NCBI GenBank assembly: GCA_017795105.1
Contig: CP051247.1
Location: 868,001-932,000 of the forward strand
Source: Planctomycetaceae bacterium
GTDB taxonomy: Bacteria > Planctomycetota > Planctomycetia > Planctomycetales > Planctomycetaceae
Reading direction: 5' to 3'
DNA length: 64,000 nt
In this document: positions 53,645 through 62,150 of the stretch, one piece after another
Layout: every line of letters starts with the position of its first letter
Position numbering within the stretch: the first letter of the stretch is position 1
Translations under genes and position numbers: made by a program
Notes under the pieces: generated by a model
Database searches by the model: none
What the model was told of the DNA's origin: nothing
Seen by the model: the letters and a program-made list of their open reading frames with translations, nothing else

Positions 53645-54831
53645 TATCGCTGATAGATGGGAAGCAATTGATAGGCAGGGGTCAACGCCAGCACCGCCAG
53701 CGAAGTCGAGTAACATTCTCCGAACAGTTCCTCTTTTCCGATACCCGGCTTCCAGTCTCCTTCGGACGTTTGCACTTCGAGCAAATTGCGAGCGACTTGC
53801 GGGAAGAGCTGATTCCAGGTATCTCCACCGACCTGAGCGACAGCCTGGGACGTGTAGTAGGTCGACAGGTAGAAGTAGCCGTTCTCAAAGAAACGGGGAT
53901 ATTCCCTGCTCCGCAGCCATCGAATCGAGTCGACGACTCCCGGATGATCCTGCCGGCCGCCGAGGATGAGAGTCAGTGTTGCCGAAGAAGTGTTGGCCAG
54001 CGTGATCTGCGGATTTCCGTTCGGATCGGACTGATGCGGACGGTAACGGAAAACCCCCTTTTCATGCTGGGTAACGTCGTCTTCGTAACATCGCTGAACG
54101 AAATCGAGTCCTTCATCGAAGTACAGCTTGGGGATATTGAACTCCGCGTTGCGGGCTGAGCGAAGAAACATCAGCGCCCATCCAGTCACCGACATGTCGG
54201 CACTGGCATTCGGCCCTTCGGGATAGCCATATCTCCACCCGCCATGATCGGAAGCCGATCCTTTCTGCCAGGTCTGTACCTCTCGATGATAGAGCAGCGC
54301 CTTCGCCAGCGCCGCTTCCACACGCCGCGACTGTTCGCCGGTCGTCATTCCGTAAACTTCGCCGAGCATCAATCCAGTGATGGCATGGTTGTAGTGGACC
54401 GTTTGGGCAGGATTGAGATGATGACTCGGAGGAACGACCGGCAGCAGCGAGAAATAACCACGACGAGATTGGGTCGAGAGTGTGAAGTCGATCGCTTTGG
54501 AAATGTGCCGCCCGTAGGGCCCCTGATCGGGAATGTGTCCTCTCGACAGAAATGCCATAATCGCCAGCGATGTCACCGCCGGCTGAGCATTCTCCGAACT
54601 TGGGAAGCGACCATCTTCAGCCTGCTGGCTGGCCAGCCATTCGAGCCCGGAATCGACGGCTGATTCAATCCGCGACCATTCCTGCGGCGGCAAGGCATCG
54701 CTGAGCTGGGTCGTCGCCGTCATGTACGGATTCGATTTCTCCTGCCCTTGCACGGCTGCCGGGGCGAGTCCAGAAAGAACGGCGAGAACTCCATAGACTG
54801 TGCTTAGTCTCAGGGGCTTCAATGCTCTCAT
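53644..54831 (-). CDS. Prenyltransferase/squalene-oxidase-repeat (alpha/alpha toroid) exported protein
   Basis: A 395-residue protein with a signal peptide (RLSTVYGVLAVLSGLAPAAVQG). The body is an alpha/alpha toroid of the squalene cyclase/terpenoid cyclase class: SGLEWLASQQAEDGRFPSSEN, HNAITGLMLGEVYG-like YNHAITGLMLGEVYG, DHGGWRYGYPEG, ADMSVTGWALMFLRSARNA, YYTSQAVAQVG and ATLTLILGG. The DxDD cyclase motif is absent, so a structural or binding role is more likely. The ATG at 54831 overlaps the upstream stop by 4 nt; a longer frame upstream lacks a signal. Coupled at both ends within the operon. Confidence 0.86.
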   Translation of the reverse strand: MRALKPLRLSTVYGVLAVLSGLAPAAVQGQEKSNPYMTATTQLSDALPPQEWSRIESAVDSGLEWLASQQAEDGRFPSSENAQPAVTSLAIMAFLSRGHIPDQGPYGRHISKAIDFTLSTQSRRGYFSLLPVVPPSHHLNPAQTVHYNHAITGLMLGEVYGMTTGEQSRRVEAALAKALLYHREVQTWQKGSASDHGGWRYGYPEGPNASADMSVTGWALMFLRSARNAEFNIPKLYFDEGLDFVQRCYEDDVTQHEKGVFRYRPHQSDPNGNPQITLANTSSATLTLILGGRQDHPGVVDSIRWLRSREYPRFFENGYFYLSTYYTSQAVAQVGGDTWNQLFPQVARNLLEVQTSEGDWKPGIGKEELFGECYSTSLAVLALTPAYQLLPIYQR

Positions 54832-57800
54832 TCGTCGTCTCCCTGCATCGTTCGGGACAGTTGCTGCAGGACGTCCTGATACTGTTCGATCGATTTGCGA
54901 TACTCCTCCGGAGGCTGGTCCCCCTTCATTTGCCACAGCCCTTCCCCCAGTGTTGAGAGGACCCGGTTCCATTGTTCATCGGGGACCATTTCTCCTCGTG
55001 CCATGGCACGAATCGATTCCTGAATCTGATCGGCTTCGGCAAACTGCTGCCAGCGGGCGGCTTCGTTCACATTCTGCCGGTTTTGTTCCTCAATACGGGC
55101 GAGCTCTTCCTTGAGTCGCTGCAGCCGTTCTCTTTGCTGATTATTAAGTGATTCATCCTTGAGCTGCTCATCGAGATCCTTCATCGACTCACGAAGCATC
55201 TCCTGCATCCGCTCCCGAGCCTGTTGCATATCTTCATCGAACTCGGTCTGATCTTCGTTCCGCTTCTCTCGCGGTCGCCCTGGCTGTGGCGGCGGCATCG
55301 CCTTCAGTTTTTCGGCTCGAGCAAGTGCTTCCTCATTGGCATCATCCAACTCTCTCGTCGCCGCTCCACGGTTCGAATAAAGATCGGCCAGTTCCCGCAG
55401 GTTGCGGGGCCGATCGGGAATTCCGAGCAGTGCGTCGATCCCCGGCTCGCGTTCGAGCTGAGCCAGAAATCGATCGAGCGTGGGATCCTCCAGATCTGCA
55501 ATGTTCGGATCCCGGACGTCCTGTTCGTCCAGAATCTGCACGACCGTCCGGCGAATCTGATCGAAGGTTTCCTCGGCATCCTCGAAAGCATCAAGTGCCC
55601 TCATCACCCGAGCTTCGGCTTCGGGAAGTTGCTGACTGCTGAAGCTGAACGTACTTGACTGCTGATGAAGCGTGATCGCCTCCATCTGATGCTGCAGCTT
55701 GTGGATCAGGTCGATAATCTCCTGCGGCACTTCCAGCTCTTGTTCCCGTTGAAACTCCGCTCGAAGGTCCTCTTCGATCTCGAGCAGACTGGTACGCAGT
55801 TCCTCGGTCTCAATCGTGAGTCGCATCTGATCGCGGTTGACGAGATCTCCATACCGACGCTCGCCGATCGCCTCCATCATCTGTTCCCAGTTGGCGATCA
55901 AATCTTTGACCGCCTGCAATTCGACGCGGCGGTTGCCGATGTAGTCGCTCACTTCCTCGGCTGATTCATACTCGAAACCGAGTCGGTCCAGTCCGACTTC
56001 AATCTGCCCGGCGATCAGAGACATCCGCTCAGACTGCTGTCGCAACGTCGCAACCATCTCATCGTCGCCAGAAGCCAGCCAGCTCTGTAGATCCTTCTCA
56101 ATCACACGGGACAGGGTTTCAAGCTCTTCAATTCGCTCAATCAGGGCGGCCTCCATGCCGTGTGACTTTTCGAGAATGAGGGGCAACTGGCTCTTGGAGC
56201 GTTCGGTGAAGTGCGAGACCTCTTTCGTCAACGTGTCGATCGCATACAGCCGCAATTCGAGAATCACGGTCCAGAGATCGTTCTGCTGCTCGGGCTCGAT
56301 CCCGTTCCAGCCGCTCAGTTCACTGTAGATCTCTTCCTGTCGCTCGTGCAGTTCGCTCAATTGATTCCGAAGTGAAGCCCGTCGCCGTTGGATGGAGCCG
56401 AGGAATCGGGACAGCAACCGGGGATCGTCAGCGAGCAGTTGAGAAAACTCGCGGAACATCTCCCTCCTTAACCGTTGCACTTCGGCGTACCGTTCGAGAT
56501 ACGCCCGGTCGACCTCGATGATGGCCATCTTCCGCTGCAGCGGGTTGCGATTCTGGACCGCTTCCCGCATCAAATGATGAGCTTTCTCGACGTAAACTTC
56601 GTAAAGGGTGACACCTTCCTCAAGAGCCTTCGCGGTCTTTCTCTCCTGCTCGGCTTTGTCGTACCGTTTGAGCAGGGCCTGCAGTCGTTCCCGGGCGCGA
56701 GTGACGTGATGAGCAGACCGATGCAACATCGAATCTGTCGACTCCGGTTGACGCCCGGCCCGGAATAGAAAATCACGCGCGGGGGTGACATGCATCCGCG
56801 AGATTTCCATCATCTGCAGCCCGACAAAAGCGAATCGATTGTCGCGGGTCTCTTCGCGTAACTGAGCGACATCGGTCTCGATTGAGGCAAAGTCTTCATC
56901 GAGCCGTCGCATCTGTTCCGGACGATCGGCGTCCCGCAGCTGATGTTCAACGAGCAGCCGCATTCCGGCTTCGATCGCCTCGAGCCGCTCTTCGAGCTCG
57001 ACAATCCACTCCCGGATACTCAGATTCTCATCAGAAGTTTCGTCCGACCGAACAACCTCGGCCAGCCGTTCTGCAATCCGCAGCTTGAGTCGTCTCGACT
57101 CCGACTGCTGTGCCAGTGGATTGTTGAAGTTCACATCGACCGGCGGACGTCCCGAATCGGCTTTTCCGGAACCAGATTGCTTCGCCTGTTTTTTCGACTT
57201 CTCAGATGACGAGTCCTGCTTCTTCCCCTCTGACGGGCTCCCGCCGTTCTTCTTCTCACCTTCTCTCCGCTCTCTGATCGATGCAGCGTCTTCGACGCCC
57301 TCACGCTCGGGCATTTTGCCATCAGACGCCGGCTTCCCGTCCTCGGACTTCCCGATGTTGCGATCCTTTTCGCCCCCCGCATCCGATGTCGTTTCGCTCG
57401 CGTTCATCTCACTTTCAGAAGCATTAGCCGGGTCTTTTGATGAAGACTCCACTGGTCCTTCCGGTTTCATTTCGGAGGGCGGAGCAATCGTGGAATCTCG
57501 ACTTGGGCCTCGATCCGCGGTTGCCGATTTGTCCGGCTTCTCCACGGAACGTCGGGAGTTCAGATCCTTTTCGGCTGGATTGTGAGGAGTGAGCGGTTGA
57601 GCGGAGGCAAGCATCTCGGCAGCCAGGGCATCGTCCATCGCGGGGCCAGTCGATTTCTGATCCCGTTTCCCTTTTCCCGTTTCGTTTCCATCAGGCTGTT
57701 TGGCCTCCCCGGTTGATTCGTTCGCGGACGGATCGACGGGATCATTCTGCGCGCTTTGGTCGACCAGCGGTTCGAAGCCTGTATCGCTCCGACTGACCCG

Positions 57801-59333
57801 GTCCGGATCGAGTTCGAGGACGCGATTGTCGGAAACTCGAACGGCGTAGCTGATGTTCTCTCCGATTTCCAGATCGAGCGTTTTCAGGTCAAACGAGACA
57901 TCCGCCGAAACCGACTTACTCCCTTTCTGATCGCCCAGCTCGATCTTCTTCCGGGCCAGAACTTTCGGGTTCCCCTGCTCGTCCTTCTCGGATTCAGAAT
58001 AGACGACCAGCTCGGCATCCTCGACGCCGAAATCATCGTGAGCCTCGACTCGAAATTCGAGTGTGTCGTCCTTCGCGACGGCCTGCTCTTTGCTCTTGCC
58101 AACCACGCGGGCGACCGGAAGCTTGTCGATGAGGACGTGCAAATGGCAGGAGCGGGTCAACTCGTTGGTCAGTCCGTCGCGGCTCGTCATTACCGGTGTG
58201 AGTTTGAGATCCTCAATGAGCTGCGTTTCAAACGAATACCAGCCGGTCTCACTCGGCTCCAGAAAGAGCGTTTTGCCAAGTCCATCGGGGCGATCCGGCG
58301 ATAGTGTCAGTCCGAGCTCAAAAGACCGCAGCGGCATCGTAGGACGCATGCGCAGCTTCACTCGGCTGCCCTGAAGGACAGACAGATGCCGAGGCAGGAC
58401 CGACTTGGTCGACGGGTTCTGATTTGCGTAATCCGGAGCAAGCACGGTCAACTCGACCTCTCCGAACTCCGGGGCATCGATCACAGCGATCCGCTGCCAG
58501 TCGGTCGCTGCATCACCTGCTTCCAACCGATAGCGAAACGGTTCAGATGCCCGAATCTCATGAGAGAAAAGAGCCGCCTGCTCGGTGTCGGCGTGCAGCC
58601 TCAGCTGATCGCTTTTCCCCGATTCAAACTCGACGAACAGCACTCCCCGGTTTCTCAGCAGACCAGACTGCAGAAAGCGAAGCTCTGTGATCTCTCCTCG
58701 CGGCAAGGGCGAGACTACCCCATCGAACATCAGTTGTGTGGCCGTCAAATGGGTGGTCGGAAACAGGAACCGCTGAAGAAGAATCGAGGTCTGGCCCCAG
58801 TTCAGCGAGAGGAACAGAGCTAGAACAACGAAAACCGCTACAAATGCGAGCAGTGCAGATTTCAACGTGCGAGAACGGCTGATCTGTCGTGGATCGACAA
58901 GACCAGCAAGCGCCACCGCTTCGTTAACGACTTGTGAAAACATCTGCCGCTGCAGTGCCCTGGGACGATGCCCGTTCGCCGACTGCATCTCCACCACAGT
59001 GGACCACCGTTCTTCCAGCTGAGGCACGTGTTGATCGACGCGTGAGGCGACAGCCCGGTGGCGCAGGGCCTGTCGCAAACGAGGCACGAGGTGATAGCAG
59101 AACGCCGCCAGCCCACCTGCAAACGAGAGCGCCGTCAGTGCGATCCGCCACCGTGTATCAGAAAGTGTGAATGCCCAGTCGATCGCCATCGAGACAACAG
59201 CCGCGGCCACGAGAACAGCCAGTCCAATCGCCAGCGACTCGACCAGCGCAATCGTCACCGAACGCCAGCGGATTGCGTTCAGCGAACGTTCAATCACCGA
59301 CGGTAATGCTCGAGGCTCAACGATTTGGGACAT
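54828..59333 (-). CDS. Giant membrane protein with long coiled coils (DUF4175-like)
   Basis: A 1501-residue protein. Hydrophobic helices occur near the N-terminus (~25-55, 63-85 and 160-183). An extracytoplasmic beta-rich region with Ig-like stretches (ALFSHEIRASEPFRYRLEAGD, LELAVDFG-like segments) leads to ~510. A 200-residue charged, low-complexity linker (Ser, Asp, Lys, Glu) spans ~515-730. The rest is nearly continuous coiled coil (e.g. LRLRRMREF, EEIYSELSG, QQARERMQEMLRESMKDLDEQLKDESLNNQQRERLQRLKEEL-type). It resembles DUF4175 proteins next to MoxR/BatA genes. AGGACGTGATCC lies before the ATG. Likely an envelope-spanning scaffold. Confidence 0.83.
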   Translation of the reverse strand: MSQIVEPRALPSVIERSLNAIRWRSVTIALVESLAIGLAVLVAAAVVSMAIDWAFTLSDTRWRIALTALSFAGGLAAFCYHLVPRLRQALRHRAVASRVDQHVPQLEERWSTVVEMQSANGHRPRALQRQMFSQVVNEAVALAGLVDPRQISRSRTLKSALLAFVAVFVVLALFLSLNWGQTSILLQRFLFPTTHLTATQLMFDGVVSPLPRGEITELRFLQSGLLRNRGVLFVEFESGKSDQLRLHADTEQAALFSHEIRASEPFRYRLEAGDAATDWQRIAVIDAPEFGEVELTVLAPDYANQNPSTKSVLPRHLSVLQGSRVKLRMRPTMPLRSFELGLTLSPDRPDGLGKTLFLEPSETGWYSFETQLIEDLKLTPVMTSRDGLTNELTRSCHLHVLIDKLPVARVVGKSKEQAVAKDDTLEFRVEAHDDFGVEDAELVVYSESEKDEQGNPKVLARKKIELGDQKGSKSVSADVSFDLKTLDLEIGENISYAVRVSDNRVLELDPDRVSRSDTGFEPLVDQSAQNDPVDPSANESTGEAKQPDGNETGKGKRDQKSTGPAMDDALAAEMLASAQPLTPHNPAEKDLNSRRSVEKPDKSATADRGPSRDSTIAPPSEMKPEGPVESSSKDPANASESEMNASETTSDAGGEKDRNIGKSEDGKPASDGKMPEREGVEDAASIRERREGEKKNGGSPSEGKKQDSSSEKSKKQAKQSGSGKADSGRPPVDVNFNNPLAQQSESRRLKLRIAERLAEVVRSDETSDENLSIREWIVELEERLEAIEAGMRLLVEHQLRDADRPEQMRRLDEDFASIETDVAQLREETRDNRFAFVGLQMMEISRMHVTPARDFLFRAGRQPESTDSMLHRSAHHVTRARERLQALLKRYDKAEQERKTAKALEEGVTLYEVYVEKAHHLMREAVQNRNPLQRKMAIIEVDRAYLERYAEVQRLRREMFREFSQLLADDPRLLSRFLGSIQRRRASLRNQLSELHERQEEIYSELSGWNGIEPEQQNDLWTVILELRLYAIDTLTKEVSHFTERSKSQLPLILEKSHGMEAALIERIEELETLSRVIEKDLQSWLASGDDEMVATLRQQSERMSLIAGQIEVGLDRLGFEYESAEEVSDYIGNRRVELQAVKDLIANWEQMMEAIGERRYGDLVNRDQMRLTIETEELRTSLLEIEEDLRAEFQREQELEVPQEIIDLIHKLQHQMEAITLHQQSSTFSFSSQQLPEAEARVMRALDAFEDAEETFDQIRRTVVQILDEQDVRDPNIADLEDPTLDRFLAQLEREPGIDALLGIPDRPRNLRELADLYSNRGAATRELDDANEEALARAEKLKAMPPPQPGRPREKRNEDQTEFDEDMQQARERMQEMLRESMKDLDEQLKDESLNNQQRERLQRLKEELARIEEQNRQNVNEAARWQQFAEADQIQESIRAMARGEMVPDEQWNRVLSTLGEGLWQMKGDQPPEEYRKSIEQYQDVLQQLSRTMQGDDE

Positions 59334-59367
59334 GGATCACGTCCTGTTCAACAGAGACAGTAGAAGT

Positions 59368-62136
59368 TCAGGAGAGTCCGTACCATTTGCGACAGCTCCA
59401 TTCGACGCCGAGACAACAGACAATCAACCACAGGTAACTCCACCGCTGCCACAGCGGAACCCGCTGGGTCTGCTCGGTGACGACTGGCTCAAGATCAAGC
59501 AGGTTCAAAATCGTTCCAATCGCCGTCGGCGGAATGACCAGACCGTTTGAGACCTCGGCCAGTTGAGTTGCCAATCCTCGATTGGTCCGAGTATCGGCAA
59601 GTTCCAGCGGGCGTTCGGCGAGCACGGTAAAACTTGCCTGGGATTCCGCATCACCCATTGCGAGCAGCGGTTCGATTTCCGTCCCCCGGGGTTCGATTTG
59701 ATAAACTCCCGTGGGAAGAGGCAGGATCTCCGCCTGATACTCGCCGGGAATGCCTTCGACCGGCTGCAACGGGACGGTCCGCTCCAAAGTCCTCGACGTC
59801 AACTGCAGCGACAACTCTTCGGAAAGGACGGGGCGTCCTTCGGCATCCTGCAGCTCGACGGTGGCATAGACCGTTTCGTCGGGCGAATAGCGAGACTTCT
59901 CGGTCGCGATCCGAATGAACTCGGAGCCGACCGTCATCTCAGAGGCGATCGCCCAGCGCATCAGCTGTCCCCAGAAGCGGTAATGCAACTGGTCACCTCG
60001 CAGGAAGCGAAGACGATACGTTTCCGGCCCGGCCAGATAGATGATCCGCCCACGGCCGAATGGCTGCCAGACGAGGAAGGCATCATGGATTTCGCCGGTC
60101 TGCGGTTCTTTTCCTCGCTGTACGGCGGCAATCAGCGTGTGTGCCGATGGCTTGGGAACACACCAGGCAGACAGATCGTGCAATGGTGCGAACTGATTCA
60201 CGAACTCCCAGGCGAGTTTCGTCTGCTGAGTCGATTCCCCAATCATCAGGGCAGCGTGGTCCTCCCCTTCCCGAGTCAGCTGAAATGCAAGATCCACTTC
60301 CGATGGAGACCGAGCCGCCCCCCTGGTCACCGGAAGCCATTCGACGAGCGGTTGCCGTTGATACTGGTCCGGCATCGCGTTCTGGCCGGCAATGATGATG
60401 ACCGTGCCTCCACGCTGTGTGGAGTACTCATGCAGTGATTGTTGGGCAGCCCGCGGAAAATGCTCGGGACTCAGATCCCCTAGAATGACGACGTCGTACT
60501 GATCCCATTGTTCGGCGGTCGTCGGCAGTGCCTGCGTCTCCGCTCGACGGCCCGTCGCGATGACTCGAGGATGGAACAGCAGTTCGTCGCATTCGATTTT
60601 CGCATCCCGGCGGAACAGCTGCGTCAAGTAGCGATACTCCCAGCGGGGCATTTCATCAGCCAGCAGCACCTTAAGTTCATTGCGGGTTACATTCACGTCG
60701 AACTCGGCGTAGTTGTTCTCTTCAGTCGCCTCCGCTTCGAGCGGTGTGACGGCGATCTGGAAGGTCTGATTTCCAATTTCTGAGAGCTGACGCTCGAACC
60801 GGATGATCCTGCTCACAAAATCGCTGTCGAGCGAAATCTCTCTGAAATCGAGAGCCGTCCCGTCCTGCAGCAATTCGACCAGACACTTCTCGCCGGCCAG
60901 CTCGTAGCCTTCCAGATTCACTTCGATGACGACATCGTCATTTCGCATCGCCACCTTGGGAGCACTCACATTCTGCACGGCCAGGTCACGGACACGGTTC
61001 GTATTGCCGATCGGCACAACGTAGATGGGCATCGAATGAGTCCGCTGCACCACGTCCCCCGGAGGATCGGTCCCCGGCTCATTGTGAGCGACATCGCTGA
61101 GCAGAAACATTGCCGCAGAGGCCCGTTCGGCCGGAATGCGCATGAGCTCTTCCAGGGCAAACGTCAGATTCGTGCTCGCTTCCGAAACATTCGATTGTAA
61201 GGACGCGTCGACTTTCGCTTTCTGCTCAATCTCCTCGCTTCGTAACGGGGAGACTGTCTCGTCGAACAAGGCAAACTGCACGTCGACAGTATCGCCAAGG
61301 TGAACCAGGACCTGCTCACGCAGCTGGTCCAGGCAGGCCATCGCGTACTGATACCGGGAACGCGGAGCCGTTGCATCGCCAGTGACGACTGGGGCCGCCT
61401 GCTCGGAAACGACCGTGGCAAGCTGCTGCAGTTGAGCGTGGCGCTGGACGAGTTCAAACTGAAGATCGGTTAAACTCTCCCGCCAGCTCTGCTCCTTCGG
61501 CGTTCGTCCTTTACGAATCGCGACAAGCAGTTCTTCAAAGCTGGCAAACTGCCCCGACGTTAATGCCGATCGTTCTTTTAGCACACGACGGTGAAGCTCC
61601 TCGGAGAGCGGCTCGCCGCTGAGGAGATCGAGCTTGTCGACCACAGTCGCAAGAGAATTGCCGGCTCGCTGCAATAGCCGATGGACATCGGCTTCAGAGC
61701 GATGAGAACGCAAGGCATCGACGGCCGCTTCCAGTTCGAGCGACGCCTGTCCCGTCGCGGCCACTGCGGCATCAACCGCTTCGAGCGCTGATGTTGAATC
61801 GGCATGACGGGACGCAAGTTGCCAGCGTGGCTGATCGGCTCTTCCGGGGAGATCGACCAGCGACATACTCAGGCTCGAGTCGACGGCCAGCGTGACCTGT
61901 TTCGGCGTTGTCGTCGTGCTGATCTGAACGCTCGTCGGTGCCAGCAGCATCCAGACCACGGTCGCCAGCACGACCATTCTCAACGCGAAGAACAGCGAGG
62001 TCAGCTTCGTTCCCAAAACGTATCGCTCCCGCCAGAGCGACCAGGCAAACAGCCCGATCAGCAACAGGACCATCAGCACGGTCAGTCCGAGACTGAACGG
62101 TCCTTCCAGCGACAGGTATTCCACGTTCTGGTTCAT
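59368..62136 (-). CDS. Membrane protein with glutamine-amidotransferase-like domain
   Basis: A 922-residue protein. Two N-terminal helices (FSLGLTVLMVLLLIGLFAWSL, SLFFALRMVVLATVVWMLLAP) are followed by a vWA-like beginning (VTLAVDSSLSMSLVDLPG) and a long helical insert. AMFLLSDVAHNEPGTDPPGD then continues the vWA fold, with beta-sandwich repeats after it. A GATase1-like Rossmann domain holds YDVVILGDLSPEHFPRAAQQSLHEY and TVIIIAGQNAMPDQYQ. The final helix is YLWLIVCCLGVEWSC. A TTG two codons earlier is a possible start. The gene begins 14 bp after the upstream stop. Domain pattern as in planctomycete proteins near MoxR/DUF58/BatA loci. Confidence 0.84.
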   Translation of the reverse strand: MNQNVEYLSLEGPFSLGLTVLMVLLLIGLFAWSLWRERYVLGTKLTSLFFALRMVVLATVVWMLLAPTSVQISTTTTPKQVTLAVDSSLSMSLVDLPGRADQPRWQLASRHADSTSALEAVDAAVAATGQASLELEAAVDALRSHRSEADVHRLLQRAGNSLATVVDKLDLLSGEPLSEELHRRVLKERSALTSGQFASFEELLVAIRKGRTPKEQSWRESLTDLQFELVQRHAQLQQLATVVSEQAAPVVTGDATAPRSRYQYAMACLDQLREQVLVHLGDTVDVQFALFDETVSPLRSEEIEQKAKVDASLQSNVSEASTNLTFALEELMRIPAERASAAMFLLSDVAHNEPGTDPPGDVVQRTHSMPIYVVPIGNTNRVRDLAVQNVSAPKVAMRNDDVVIEVNLEGYELAGEKCLVELLQDGTALDFREISLDSDFVSRIIRFERQLSEIGNQTFQIAVTPLEAEATEENNYAEFDVNVTRNELKVLLADEMPRWEYRYLTQLFRRDAKIECDELLFHPRVIATGRRAETQALPTTAEQWDQYDVVILGDLSPEHFPRAAQQSLHEYSTQRGGTVIIIAGQNAMPDQYQRQPLVEWLPVTRGAARSPSEVDLAFQLTREGEDHAALMIGESTQQTKLAWEFVNQFAPLHDLSAWCVPKPSAHTLIAAVQRGKEPQTGEIHDAFLVWQPFGRGRIIYLAGPETYRLRFLRGDQLHYRFWGQLMRWAIASEMTVGSEFIRIATEKSRYSPDETVYATVELQDAEGRPVLSEELSLQLTSRTLERTVPLQPVEGIPGEYQAEILPLPTGVYQIEPRGTEIEPLLAMGDAESQASFTVLAERPLELADTRTNRGLATQLAEVSNGLVIPPTAIGTILNLLDLEPVVTEQTQRVPLWQRWSYLWLIVCCLGVEWSCRKWYGLS

Positions 62137-62150
62137 GTTCAAGAAGACTT

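Noticed and set aside
53644..54831. Squalene-hopene cyclase
   Set aside because: Alpha/alpha toroid repeats are there, but the protein is short (395 residues), exported and without the DxDD motif.
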